Part shown: one piece after another, positions 12,060 to 23,129 of the stretch
How positions within the stretch are numbered: the first letter of the stretch is position 1
Layout of the letters: each line of letters begins with the position of its first letter
Assembly: GCA_001695595.3 (NCBI GenBank)
Contig: MBPM02000002.1
Span: 1,649,608 to 1,713,607 of the forward strand
Source: Plasmopara viticola
Taxonomy: Eukaryota > Oomycota > Peronosporomycetes > Peronosporales > Peronosporaceae
Length of the DNA: 64,000 nt
Reading direction: 5' to 3'
The notes under the pieces: model-generated
The model's input: only the letters and a program-made list of their open reading frames with translations
The model's database searches: none
Told to the model about the DNA's origin: nothing
Position numbers and translations under genes: made by a program

Positions 12060-13670
12060 ATGAGATTAGCGTGTTTTGCGCTGTTGGCGGCGCCGTCATC
12101 TGCGGTGTCTGTGGGTCGTATATTGCACTTCTCGGACGTGCACTTGAATATATCCGATCAATTATTTGCAGGAGATGACTCTCGCATCCCTATTCGCTAC
12201 TTCCAAGACACGCCCTTATCACTTTTTGAGTCCGCACTACTATACGCCAAAGAGCACGTTCTGGCCGACCCAGAGCTCTTCCTGTACACTGGAGACCATG
12301 TGGCTCACGGGCTGTTTACTGATAATTACATTGCTCAAGCTGTCAAGTCAAATGTACGCGTAATAGAGAAGCATTTTCCGCAAAAGAATCGGGTAGGAGT
12401 ACGGGAAGTTACAGCCATTATCGGCAACGCAGACGCGAGTGAGAGTGAAGAGATTTATGATTTTTTGCTTCCATGAGAACCTTACCACTGTATCGATGGC
12501 AGATCCCGACTACTACATGGAATTAACGAACCCTGAGACGGAGTTGAACCCGTCGATCCAGCTCATCTCGGAGGTCTGGAAGAATTCATTGTCAGCAGCC
12601 AACATGGAATTGCTTAATCGTCGTGGATATTTAAATTACGCCCTGGACGATAGGCTTGAATTGATCACGTTGAATACAATACCCTACTCGGTACGTAAGA
12701 CTTTGCTTTCATGAGTAGAATTAGCGAGTGCTGAACACATTTTTCCTTGACTGTATAGCCAAATCATCTACCAGAGACGTCAGAGGAGCTAGATCCGTTT
12801 GGACAGTTTTCCTGGCTAGAGCAGACACTTGCGAAACTCCAAATAGCTGGCAAATTTGCGTACATTGCTGGCCATATTGCACCAATCATAGACTCGTATG
12901 GAGGCAATCCTCAGTGGCATCCTAAGTATATTGTGAAGTACAAGAGCATCGTTGGCAAGTATGCGCAGGTAGTAAAAGCGCAGTTCTTTGGACACGTACA
13001 CACTATTGAATTTCGAGTACCTGTTCTATCGCTTGATGTACCTACGGAAGCGAACAGTACCTTTCAGCTGATGCCAATTTATATAACGGGTGCAATATCG
13101 CCAATATTTGGCAACAATCCGTCTTTTATGGTCTGGGATTACGATGCTGAGACATACGACGTGCTTGACTATGCTGTGTACGCGTCCAACATTACGGAGA
13201 TTGAGCCTCAACTAGACTGGAATTTTTTGTACAGAGCAACCGAGGCTTACGGTCTCAAGTCGCTATCTCTGACCGAGCTTTCGTCCTTTGTGCACCGTGC
13301 TGAGCAGAACGTGAGCTTGATAGAGAGTTATTACTGGAACATGTGGGCCCGATCTGTCAATGCTCACCCTTGCAAAGACGCAGTTTGCCACGCCAAGACG
13401 TTGTGCTCATTGACGTGGTGGACTACGAAAAACGAATATCTGGCTTGCATTAATTCGTTTCAAACAGACGACTACATCGTCTCACGCGACGGTACCTCGA
13501 GTGCAAATGCTTTCGATAATTCGATGTCAATCAAAGTCGTGCTGGAGACGATTGAAAAGACAGCGTTAGCAACTGTTGTTGCAATTTTGTATGTCGTGAT
13601 TGTCGTGTTTCTCCTTCAACAAGCTGGCGTCCTAAAATACCGGTCGCTATACGAGACAGTGGATCAATAA
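12060..13670 (+). CDS. Calcineurin-like metallophosphoesterase, acid sphingomyelinase/SMPDL3 type
   Basis: Three exons, 12060-12438, 12503-12690 and 12759-13670, are joined by 64 and 68 nt GT-AG introns and encode 492 residues. The family hydrolyses phosphodiester or pyrophosphate bonds with two metal ions, usually outside the cell or in acidic compartments. An N-terminal hydrophobic stretch (RLACFALLAAPSSAVS) fits a signal peptide. Metal-site motifs are HFSDVHLN (D26, H28), YTGDH (D79), IAGHI (H228) and FFGHVH (H268, H270). The block normally reading GNHE/GNND is GNAD at 122-125, so the usual His/Asn is Ala. A C-terminal membrane segment (about 445-470) suggests anchoring. The SMPDL-type text PQWHPKYIVKY precedes the last metal motif. 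It converges with the peptidyl-tRNA hydrolase gene across about 110 bp. A broken paralogue lies at 18.35-19.42 kb. Confidence 0.85.
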
Positions 13671-13779
13671 ATAAGCGCAGTTTTTTTTAATTATTGTCAT
13701 CGATACGAAAAGCTTGCACACACTAGCATAATGCTCATACTTCATGCAATTAATTTCACATGCTTAATTTCAAGCACCT

Positions 13780-14479
13780 TTACATCAGCTTGAGATGGCC
13801 CGTTACCTCGTCAATTTCTTTAAGCGGGGCCGGGCCAATGCTCAGCACCGTTTTGCTGTCCGGCGCAATTTGAGTCCGACCGGCGTCAACCTAGCCACCA
13901 CATCGTACGAAACGCAATACTATTAGCAATGCTATCACGCTCCTTTTCTCTCGGCTGACGTACTACAGTATAATTAATAAGGCCATGCACTGTCGCCTTT
14001 TCGGCCAACTCCAGCATTTCCTCTTCCGAATCCACTCGAAGGCAGACCTTTGCTTGACCTAACACTTCCCATGCTCGAACAGCGTCCGGTGTCCGTTTGA
14101 GCGCACGTTTGTACGCGCCCAACGTCGCGTGGCAACACTGCGCTGCAATTTTTCCTGTCGAGCCAGCAATAAAGTTTACTTATTGTGTTGTGCCAAATGT
14201 TGAAACCAGCCTACCTTTGCCCATTTTAAGATCCGTGCGCACGCACATGATCATCTTATGGGGCACCCAACTGGCTGAGTCTTTACCCTCCCATTCGTCC
14301 GATGAGGAATGGGATGGACAACCGGAACGGGCGTCCTCACTACTGCTGTCATTACTTGTACCTACAGGTTCTGTAACTGACGATGATCCTCCGCACAAAA
14401 GGTAAGAGAAAACGACATAGTGGGTCGCAGCGCCCAGGAAGAACGCGGTCGCACACTTCCAGGCCACATCTTCCACCAT
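13780..14479 (-). CDS. PTRH2: Peptidyl-tRNA hydrolase 2, membrane-anchored (PTH2/Bit1)
   Basis: This enzyme cleaves the ester bond of peptidyl-tRNA and recycles stalled tRNA. Three exons (14479-14215, 14154-13964, 13890-13780) with introns of 60 and 73 nt encode 188 residues. The spliced product contains [20 protein letters not shown], then [20 protein letters not shown] and finally [10 protein letters not shown] and HLKLM. These are the conserved PTH2 core, here residues about 74-188. Residues about 9-29 form a hydrophobic segment followed by a Ser-rich linker. This is the same layout as animal PTRH2, which sits in the mitochondrial outer membrane; that location is inferred. The start at 14479 is the first in-frame ATG; the open frame upstream lacks one. 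Confidence 0.92.
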
Positions 14480-14503
14480 TATTAATAATTGATGTGGGCA
14501 CAC

Positions 14504-15840
14504 CCGAATGTTGAGTCAAGAACCCGCACATTGGTAATTATTTACGTAGCACGATGCAAGATTTTGAATAGGATGTTGGCACCCTACAGAGTAAAGCGCT
14601 ATTCCTCCTACGTGCTAGCTTTGAAAACCGAAGCATAATGGCCGGTATATTGTCGAGGATGAGCCAGATTGCCGCCGATATGAACATCAAAACGAGCTTT
14701 CGAGTTTCGTTTGTTGCTCAGAAACAGAGCTCAATCCTGTGGTCGTGCACAGAAAAGTGCACCTTGATGACGCTTGCGAATTTGCTCACAATGGATTCTT
14801 ATAAACTCAGCCATCCACATTTGAGCACCGAGACGAATAGCCAACGATGTGGGTGTTTTCGCTCGCATATCAGAAATCTATTCGTAAGCCATGCAAACTG
14901 ATCGAAGGCATCCAGCATGTTGGTCGTATCGGGGATACGTATTAATATCCTTAATATCGTACATTGCAAATTGATGTCATCCTCCAATGATTCGGATGCC
15001 AGAAATTCACAATAGCACGATTTGCTTGTAGATTCTTGTCTATCGGGCCTTCTGCAAGCATTCGATGCTAAACGTTCTTACAATTTTTTGTACGAGACTG
15101 AGAGGTGATAGATACGTTATATAGCACGAGAAGAAGCGATTTATCAAATGTAAAAAAATTTCAGTTAAAACTGAGCTTGCAGAGCAAGTGTTTTTAAAAA
15201 GGACAGATGCAAGGCGATGCTTGTCTTTTAAACGCGAAATTTACCATGACGGCGTCGAACGTGTACCAGCCCCACGCGAACTACACAGTACAAACTCGGG
15301 CGAAAAACAACGATGCGCTTGTTCACCAATGCAACACGGCGAACATTGCGTTTCCTTGGTAAATGACTTTGGTGTTAAGTCAAAATTTGCGAAACAAGAT
15401 CGAGTCGAGACAAAGTCAATTGGCAAGAGCATTCATACACAAAAGGCAGTGAAACAATTGAGGCTTACCACAAATGTAACCGAGATTATCACATACAAAC
15501 GAGCTCAAAGATTAGTCAAGTGGACCAAAGGCACACACTCAGTATGAGCATTAGAGAGAAATGTTTTTAATCAAGAAGCGCAAGAAATGATGACTGGTCG
15601 AAGTGTGGTGTTGCTGTCGGAAAAGCCGTAAGCTCCAAACTAGTGATATCTTGACACTGGGACTAACGCACGCATTACTTTAAGTAAGTAGTATTTTGCA
15701 GCGTTGCAGGTATTAACGGACAGCGACTAAAGCTTGATTGCGTTGTGTGACAGTAAGTAAGAGATCCAAGTTCCCGAATACGATTTATATCTGGGTGCGA
15801 ACTAGACAATTTCTCGTATGACGTGCATCCCGCTCGTATA
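14504..15840. other. Gene-poor region upstream of PTRH2
   Basis: Two plus frames stand out slightly: 14638-14901 (87 codons) and 15188-15547 (119 codons, basic, Lys/Arg/Thr-rich). A minus frame also lies at 14987-14799. None shows a motif I can identify. The first 100-150 bp should include the PTRH2 promoter. Confidence 0.35.
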
Positions 15841-16260
15841 TGCGATGTTTTCAGCGCTTACATCTTGAACGACGTCAAAAGTTCAGACTGGCGTGCCATA
15901 TAACCATCTTTTCAAGGCTTTTTGAATCGATAAAATTGGCCCCTCATGGCCATATGGCAAATCTTGCAACACAGCTGCGGAAAAGTCCACTTGGCAGATC
16001 GGCTGTCGACTGTGGCTTGGCAGAGTCAGCGGATGCAAAGTATTTGTTGCTTGAAGCAAATTAAAAAGCAAAATTAAATGGAGAGCTCCTGCGGATTCTT
16101 CTTTGCTACAAACTAATTGGTGGCTCTCAGTAGTTTGATAGGAGAAACTTATTTTTCCTATCTTAACATTCCATTTGACTTCAAAGATCCTGGACAATTT
16201 AAGACAGTAAGGTCTTTTAATTCCGAATGGTCATGAAATGTCCGGATGTTTCGAACCTTT
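15840..16260 (+). pseudogene. Copia RNase H relic (copy 2)
   Basis: Plus-strand text at 16005-16062 reads CGLAESADAKYLLLEAN, matching the copia RNase H ending (usually VALSTAEAEYMALSEA) at the conserved LxxAxAxYxxLxEA positions. It is followed by LRILLCYKLIG, comparable to WLRRLLSELG. The stretch aligns by eye with the relic at 3.06-3.29 kb. Frames are broken and only the end of the polyprotein is visible. Confidence 0.45.
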
Positions 16261-16409
16261 TTTTACGATCAGGAATGAGGCAAGTATTTTGGCTCCAGTT
16301 CCTTCGACTGAGCAAAGCCATTGTGACGAAATCTAGATTCTCGCATTCCGGAAGCTTTATATAACAAACTTCGAAATCTAATACACGTCTATTTTTGTAG
16401 TACTAATAT

Positions 16410-17070
16410 TTTGTCGTCTTTATGCTTTGTGCATTCGATCCTACGCGACCTCGATTAAAGTATCGTGACGAAGTAGAAATTCTTGGGCTGAGATTTCCAG
16501 CTTGTGAAAATCTGAATCTGGTGACACATTATCAGAAATATTAGGAGTATATCCCAGATCCGCTTCAAATGGTGACATCCGATGAAAAAGTGTGAGCGCC
16601 AATTATAGGCTTTTCGTGCCGAATGTAGAAATTAATATGTGCTGAGCTGACGTACCTCAAGGTGGTCTTATGTAAAGCAATTGATTTTTTTCGTTTGTTC
16701 GTCCGTTTGCGGCTTGAAAGCCTAAGAAAACTGCTTTGCGTTCGCACGACAGGAACGGTTGCTCGCCGTTGCTTTTGGTGTTTGGATCAGACGTAATGAT
16801 ATTTGGCGTGCCATAGCTCTTCATGTAGCTCTTCTGAAAACCTATGTAATTTTTGCCTAAATGGTTTGTTCTTTGCGTAGCGATAAACATAGCTTTTTTA
16901 TTAGCGATCAACAATCTTATGGCGGCATTAATTCTTTTTTCGGTCTCCGGTAGAGATATAAAACTCAAATGAACGACTGGCCGGCGAGTTTAGTCAGTTT
17001 CTTTGAAGAAATTCTTTGGCGATCAACCCTCAATTTGATGGCCTTCATTCCTGCGGGGCCACTCCACTTG
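16410..17070 (-). pseudogene. Ty3/gypsy integrase relic
   Basis: On the minus strand the order of a gypsy integrase can be followed. WSGPAGMKA (zinc-finger end, near 17040) comes first, then FISLPETEKRINAAIRLLIA and YGTPNIITSDPNTKS (second catalytic Asp block). ANGRTNEKNQLL is the counterpart of the TNGQTERVNQTL block. MSPFEADLGYTP then opens the C-terminal part near 16580, followed by EFLLRHDTLIEVA. Two in-frame stops follow that block and a frameshift separates it from the catalytic core, so it is inactive. Reverse transcriptase and LTRs are not visible; repeat copy C adjoins the upstream end. Confidence 0.72.
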
Positions 17071-17098
17071 TAGTATACATAACCCATTCGCCAGGATA

Positions 17099-17420
17099 GT
17101 GCGGGATGCTGGTAGCAATCCGACCGATTCTAGAACCGTGTTTTTGTACCTCTATTACACATTGTTTTATTTTCGGCCATTAGAGCACCCAGCTCACATA
17201 ACTGTTTTGGATGCGGTAGCAGTGTAGTCACACTTTTGGATGTGATTGCTCATCTACTTGAGTGACCTACCTCCGGCTGCATCCTATGGGTGTCAAGCCA
17301 AATACCTTACGGTTCTAGGTCTAGTGAATGACCAGGGTCGGTCACTATATTGCGTAGAGTTTAGCTGCCGTAACTCCCACGCTAGAACTAAGCTGTCATA
17401 AGCGCGGGATGGTGGTAGCC
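17099..17420 (-). repeat. Dispersed ~300 bp repeat, copy C, with start of a second unit
   Basis: It opens with gcgggatgctggtagcaatc, shared with copy B, and continues with accgtgtttttgtacctc, gtgattgctcatctact and cctatgggtgtcaagcc (a mutated box B). At 17381-17420 the opening block recurs (ctagaactaagctgtc, gcgggatggtggtagcc), so a second unit begins about 305 bp after the first. Confidence 0.55.
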
Positions 17421-18340
17421 TTTGTTGAGCAGACTGATTATGTAACATGAATCCAAATCGTAAGCAAACGACGTGTTGCAGTATACGAAGTTCGCAGAAT
17501 TATTTGCCGGTGATTGAGGAGACAGGATCTATGGTTTTGCTGATGTATGTCTCCGGTCGAAATTGAGACAAACAAATTTGAGATCACATAGAGACAAGTC
17601 ACTGTTTTAGAAAGGTTCGTTATAGGGAATTACTAATCAGTAGTATAACAGTCCCATATTTTTTTATTAATACGTATCTACTCTCTAAGGTCTTCTTGAG
17701 CATTGTAAATCACACGAAATTTATTCAATTATATATATCCTCAGTCGTCCATAACAACCGCAACGTAGTGTAGGAGACGAAGGTACTTCAAAAGTCAATG
17801 TGGAGATGGTGTTAGTGAACTCACTGGCGACAACGTTCGTAGTGTAGCATTAGTGTTTACATTCGGAGCAACATGGTGAATCCTAACGCGCTTTAGCATT
17901 TCTAGCACAAGGTGGCAAAGAACATGTACGTTTACAGCAAATTGGTGAAGATCGACGACGTGAACGTGCTGCTTGGATCAACAAACTTAAATTGCCTTAG
18001 TCATGAATGAAACACTCTCACCGGGGTTTGTGTTCAGCTCTTACCGACAAACCTGCTAATTTAAATAAGCAAATATTTCTTGTATTAAATAGAGGAATAA
18101 TAAATAAAGGCAAGGTTTGCGTATTCGCTGCAAATTGAACGCGAGTTGGCACAGCAGGAAAGCCCCCTCGGCGATAAACAATGAGCACACGCGATTATTC
18201 CCCCAAGGACAATAATGGTTGATGTTATTAGTAGCGTCTCTTTCGAAGAAGGGATTGTATGTTGGACAGCTGTAGTAGTGCGTTACTTCGACACTTTGGC
18301 GGACACAACACAAACGCTAAAATTTGCTGCTATCGACCAC
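17421..18340. other. Intergenic, no gene supported
   Basis: AT-rich DNA between repeat copy C and the phosphoesterase pseudogene. One minus frame at 18313-18056 holds a short string (HYCPWGNN) that recalls DHHC acyltransferases but is otherwise unsupported. I see no RNA gene. Confidence 0.4.
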
Positions 18341-18349
18341 AATTAAAGA

Positions 18350-19420
18350 GAGCGTAGCCACTCTGCTTGTAACGCCGCAACAAAAGCTGATAATTGAAGA
18401 CGCGATTGCGACTTTAAACTAAAGTAGTAATGTTCTAACAGTTGTGCGTCAGGCGTTATACGATTCACGAATTTGGTAATTACGGATGTTTTCAGCGAAC
18501 TGACACGATGCTTTGTGGTCGCTAAACAGAGTTTTCCCGGCCAACGTCTTCAGTGACGTTCGATATGTTCTCGCTGTAGACAGTAAAATTGAAATTTCGC
18601 AGCTTGTGGCGTCAAAGTTTCAAACCAGATATGCTGACCTCGATCTGCCAAAACTGGAAACGCAAAGTGCTAGTAAACTGTACCCAGGACTCGATGCGTT
18701 ACACATGACCCAAAGATTGTGCTTTGATTATGTCCGCGTACTGGCTGACGTTCTGTTTGTACATCTGAATGTATGTTTCGCTCCAGCTTTTGAGTCTATG
18801 ATTGGCGGAATGTGGCCAACAGCATAAGTCATTTTTTCAGCATCTCGCAGCTCGGATAGCAAAGTACTCCGCCACTCGAAGTGTCGAAGTGATCAAACAG
18901 ACCAGGCATATATGACGTATCTAAATGTTAATATGGCTAAAGCACGTGCAATCATCGGGTCTTCTTCCGTCTCGGGGTCTGTCACATTCATGGTGCAGTC
19001 AGGACCTACACGTTTTTGAACAACCGCAAGCCGGTCGTTTAAACGTGTTATGAGTACTGGTTCATGTTCATCCGTACTCGTATCAGAATTGCCAATTACT
19101 TCTGTAGATTTGAGAGCTGCCCATGTTGTGGCGTCGAGACGACGATTTGCTACGGTCTCGACGTTCCCTTTGACTACTGCTACAAGACATATTTCTAATA
19201 ATTTTTGATGCTTTACGGAGTTGTCAGTGCATATAAAGGAGTCTAGGTTGGGCAGCACCTTATATGCGTTATTTCATTGTGACCAACGACCGGATCGGTG
19301 CGTCGACACCATAGACAATTGGGATTTGGTCGATCCGCAGCTGTTCAGGGCTCGGATATATCCAAACGCACATCCGGAAAATGCAAAATATGGCGTACAC
19401 TCTTCTTTGTTGTAAGAACA
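18350..19420 (-). pseudogene. Broken paralogue of the sphingomyelinase-type phosphoesterase, inverted
   Basis: Minus-strand fragments follow the order of the intact gene at 12.06 kb. They run ILHFPDVRLDISEP (intact: ILHFSDVHLNISDQ) near 19390, then IPIVYGVDAPI, LPNLDSFICTDNSV, VVKGNVETVANR, EVIGNSDT, PDCTMNVTDPETEEDP, VGHIPPIIDS near 18825, YADIIKAQSLGHV, and a C-terminal stretch ending near 18350. An intron-like gap separates GNSDT from PDCTM at the same place as intron 1 of the intact gene. This argues for a DNA duplication and not a processed copy. Multiple stops and frameshifts (for example after DISEP and GHV) and a mutated metal site (HFPDVR, TDN for TGD) show it is dead. It keeps GNSD where the live gene has GNAD. 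Confidence 0.8.
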
Positions 19421-19777
19421 ATATTGTCGTTGGTGCTTGCTATTGATTTGATCGTGGTGGCGACGTCATACTTGTCTATGGTGCTTAAGTCAATGAGGAC
19501 GGACCCAGTTGCTCACCAGATAGCACAGCGCATAATGACAACAAAAGAAATATTTTTGATCTGCAAGTACTGCAATTTACGTCTGCAAGTGCAAAATTAC
19601 AAGACTAATGCTGGCGTCGTTTTATAGTTTAGCGCATCAAACATCAAGTCCATTTTTATTCGCTAAAATCCACATATTATCTTCTATTGTAGTGGTTAAA
19701 ATTTCCTAACGAATCGTTGGCCCACGCTCGGGCCGATATTTCTGGATTGCAGACTATTTCTTTAAGAGGAAAACGAA
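19421..19777. other. 5' flank of RPL23A
   Basis: This holds the presumed promoter and leader of the L23a gene. A gattgcag|ac acceptor-like site 27 nt before the ATG could mark a 5' leader intron, but no donor is assigned. A 109-codon plus frame at 19298-19627 spans part of this region and the pseudogene antisense, and it looks spurious. Confidence 0.35.
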
Positions 19778-20419
19778 ATGGCGAAGGCTACTAACAACCC
19801 CAAGACGGCGGCCGGCAAGTCGGCTGCCAAGCTGTCCAAGAAGGTGATTAAGGGCTCGCACGGAAAGGTGTTAAAGATTCGCACAAAGGTGCACTTCTAC
19901 AAGCCCAAAACCCTAAAGCTGGCCCGCTCTCCGCTTTACGCTCGCAAGGCCGTGCCGTCGCGCAACAAGCTTGACAAGTACCGCATTATCAAGGCTCCGC
20001 TTACAACAGAGTCTGCGATGAAAAAGATTGAGGACAACAATACACTCGTCTTTTTGGTGGACCTGCTGGCCAACAAGCGCCAGATCAAGGACGCCGTGAA
20101 GCAGCTGTACGACATCAAGGTTGCCAAGGTTAACACTCTAATCAGGTACAACGCATCGCGTCGAGCCTTTTGAAATTAGCATGACGGAGGGAAATTGGCA
20201 CTTCCTAAGATTTTGTCCATCGAGCCGTAATCCCGATAGGAAAATGCGGTGACGTGGTCTCATAGGATGCCTCTCTCCGTCGGATGTATAGAAATACTGG
20301 TAGAAATTTATACTGACCGCTTTTTTTGATGCAGACCCGATGGCCAAAAGAAGGCGTACGTACGCTTGACCGCTGACTACGACGCTCTGGACGTGGCCAA
20401 CCGCATCGGCGTGATCTAA
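19778..20419 (+). CDS. RPL23A: 60S ribosomal protein L23a (uL23)
   Basis: A component of the large ribosomal subunit near the peptide exit tunnel, which docks SRP and nascent-chain factors. Two exons, 19778-20145 and 20335-20419, with a 189 nt GT-AG intron, encode 150 residues. A branch-like tactgac lies about 20 nt before the acceptor. Diagnostic text includes [58 protein letters not shown], and after splicing [12 protein letters not shown] and ANRIGVI at the C-terminus. The basic N-terminal extension is normal for eukaryotic L23a. Its intron is the longest one assigned in the window. It converges with striatin, 3' ends about 360 bp apart. Confidence 0.97.
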
Positions 20420-20778
20420 GCTGACAGTTTGATGAGGTAGTTGTATTGCCTAGGATCGCTTTTGTCATTATCTTGGAGAAATAATAATATACGGCCGTCG
20501 CACCATCGTCGTAAGACTTGTGGAGCGGGTTGTTGAATGCCTAGACAATACTACGAAGTAGTACTTATCATTTCTTTTCCACTAATATTTTAATGGGTTT
20601 GTCCACAATGGTAATTAGTCAACATCGTGTACAACAAACTGATAGAGGTAACAAGTCATGTAAATTCTATTTCACTAGTCAGCCACGTAACGCGCAGCTA
20701 TCGTCGCATCACGCGGCTCGCTCGATGGCACGCGAAGTACTCATTCGGTAATATCGTCCTCTTGAACTTTAATGCAGC
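20420..20778. other. Convergent 3' region between RPL23A and striatin
   Basis: About 360 bp between the two stop codons. It should hold both polyadenylation regions; aataataatat at about 20481 may serve L23a. No gene is seen. Confidence 0.5.
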
Positions 20779-23129
20779 TCACTGAAAGATCTTTATTGTA
20801 CTATCTGCACCGCCCGTTGCGATAAAGTTGCGTGACGGGTGATAAGTCACTGAGTGCACAGCTTCGCCCATCTTTGGACGGTGTGCCTAGATAAACACGG
20901 TTAGCCTTGACAATCACCCATTCTAGCTCATTGTAGTACACGCACCGATTGCTCGAAAACGCAATGCCTGTCACTGACCGACCAGACCCGCAATGACCCG
21001 TCATGACCTAAAAAAATCAGACCCACTAATAAGCAGCTATAAGTATCGATCGAAATAGCAAGCATTCATACTCCCGGAAGCAAGGTACAGCCCAGCCGCA
21101 TCTACTGAAATCGATGTGACAGAATCCTGGTGAGCAGTCAAGGACCCGACACACTCGCCTACATTGATTCGCACACATCACTAAGCCTCCAAGCATTTAA
21201 ACATAAGCACCGACACCCGCTTCGCACCTGCTCGCATGTCGTACATCCGAATTTTTCGGTCTTGGTGAGCAGCAATAGCGACCGGCATGGTTGGATGGAC
21301 ACTTAACTGCAGAACAAAGCAACTATACAAAGTAAGACATACTGTGCAATACAAGCCAAAAAAGTAATCATGCAAAGAGCATTCCTTGTTGACTTGGCCT
21401 CCGCGTCCTATTGTGTCGATGTCAATTGCTCGTGTCAATTGAATCACGCGCTCAGCCGCAAAGTCGAATTGAGCTATAGAGCCATTCGTGTATCCAACAG
21501 CGCATGTCTTTGGATCCGTAAGCATTGAGTGTACTGAGGTCGGCATCAAGGAGCCACCAATGCTTGGGCCTGTCCGAAAAATACGAACAAAATAAGGATC
21601 TGTAGATTTGAGCAACTCGCGCTGATAGATCACCTACCTGTTCCATTCGTGTTAACTTTACTTGAGCATCGAAGCTCACCCTGGGGCGTAAGCTCTGCCG
21701 TAACGCAGGATGAAACATGTGTTGTCAGAAATTTCATATAAACCAGGCATCATTGGCTTCAATTTTAATTTCGAGCACACCTGACATAACTCCCCACGTC
21801 CGCACAACGCCGTCTGCTCCAACTGAAAACAAAGTATTCGAAAGCGGGTGCGCATGGAGGTCCCATATTGCATCGCTGTGAGCATCCTTAACCATATGCA
21901 TTTTCATGCTCTCATATTCCTGATATGCGTAAGGTTCAGGCTTGTCTGTCTTTGTGGCTGGTAGCTGAAATAGATTAATCGTTCCATCCCGACCTGCCGA
22001 CGCGAATGTGCCTATCCGACCGGGTGGACACTCAGAGTTGTCCGCGCAAAATACAGCTAGAGCCAACACACTGTGTGTGTGGGTCCGCATTGTTACAAGC
22101 GAGTCCACCTCAGATGCTCGCTGCGACGACGGACCGTTAGCTACACTTGATAGATTCCACACCTTTACCGTGCAATCCTCGCTACTCGACACCAGCAACG
22201 GCTCGGTTGGGTGGAATGCAAGCGCTCGCACTCCGTCCTAAGCAATAAAATTCGACGTATAAGTACATTGTAACTGTTCGGACAGCGCATGCAAGAGCTT
22301 CATACCAAATGTCCGGACAGCTTCAACTTTAACTTGTGCGGTCGATACGACCCCTTAGGTGCACTCGGGATCACAACTGGCTTCAACAGCTTTGTTGATT
22401 CAACATTACCTTGTAAATGATACAGCAATGCCATGGTATATGAGAATGACTCAGCAGCGTAAAGCATGGATTACTGGACGTACGTTCAATGCGATCCTCC
22501 TTTCCTGAGGCCGATCTGCTCATCTCACGCTCTACCTCACGTCCCGATCCTGAAGCCGACCTACTCAATTCCCGTTCAACTTCTCGCCGTGATGCTCCCT
22601 TATTCACATCGCGCTCTGTATCTCGTCCAGACGCCGTCCTCGTCATCATACGCGGTCGCGAAACTTCCATTCCCTTGCCCTGCGTGTTTTTGGGTGTGTT
22701 AGACCCACTTTTATTTCTGCTATCCACTCGATTAATGCTGTATGTCTTGGGACTGCCGCCAGGTGATGGCGCAGGCGACGGATGCTCAACGGTGCGAGCT
22801 GACTTAGAGCGCTCCGCTGAGCGAGTAATCGTCACACCCCGCGTGACCTCGGCACCTTCACAGTGTGGTTTCGTGTTCGATCCTCCTGAACTTGATACTT
22901 CAGCGGGCGATGCAAGATAACGGCCGCGCTCCTGTCGCAATGCGAACTCCAACATTTTTACACGCAGCATGGCATCTTTATAAGCTTGTTCCTGCTCGCT
23001 GCGCTGGTCCTCGAGCTCGCGCACTTGCGCCTGCAATTTTAAACGTTCCTCACTCCAGTGAGCTTCATCATTTGCTACGCTCGCGAATTGCCGCTGAAGG
23101 TATCGCAGCGCAGCATCCACGCTTTCCAT
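20779..23129 (-). CDS. STRN: Striatin, WD40 scaffold of the STRIPAK phosphatase-kinase complex
   Basis: Striatins are B'''-type PP2A regulatory subunits that hold the STRIPAK complex together. Nine exons on the minus strand: 23129-22484, 22409-22306, 22237-21781, 21694-21638, 21569-21385, 21306-21228, 21158-21072, 21007-20946 and 20886-20779. They give 594 residues. Residues about 22-72 form the striatin coiled coil (AHWSEERLKLQAQVRELEDQ, then MLEFALRQERGRYL). A Ser/Arg-rich linker with repeated SRSASG-type text runs to about 250. WD repeats then follow: DGVRALAFHPTEPLLVSSSE, LFSVGADGVVRTWG, VHPTMPVAIAAHQDRKIRMY, LTAHQDSVTSISVD, and a last repeat ending ATGGADSTIKIFQ. The intron between exons 5 and 6 lacks a GT donor at the best conserved junction. 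The gene is divergent from VPS13, 157 bp start to start. Confidence 0.9.

Noticed and set aside
18056..18313. Possible DHHC palmitoyltransferase fragment (HYCPWGNN)
   Set aside because: Only one short string matches. The upstream Cys-rich spacing is wrong and no membrane segments or splice-linked exons support it.
18893..19258. Exosome RRP42-like exon on the minus strand
   Set aside because: The text NVTDPETEEDP first suggested it, but the whole stretch aligns in order with the phosphoesterase gene at 12.06 kb, which explains every block.
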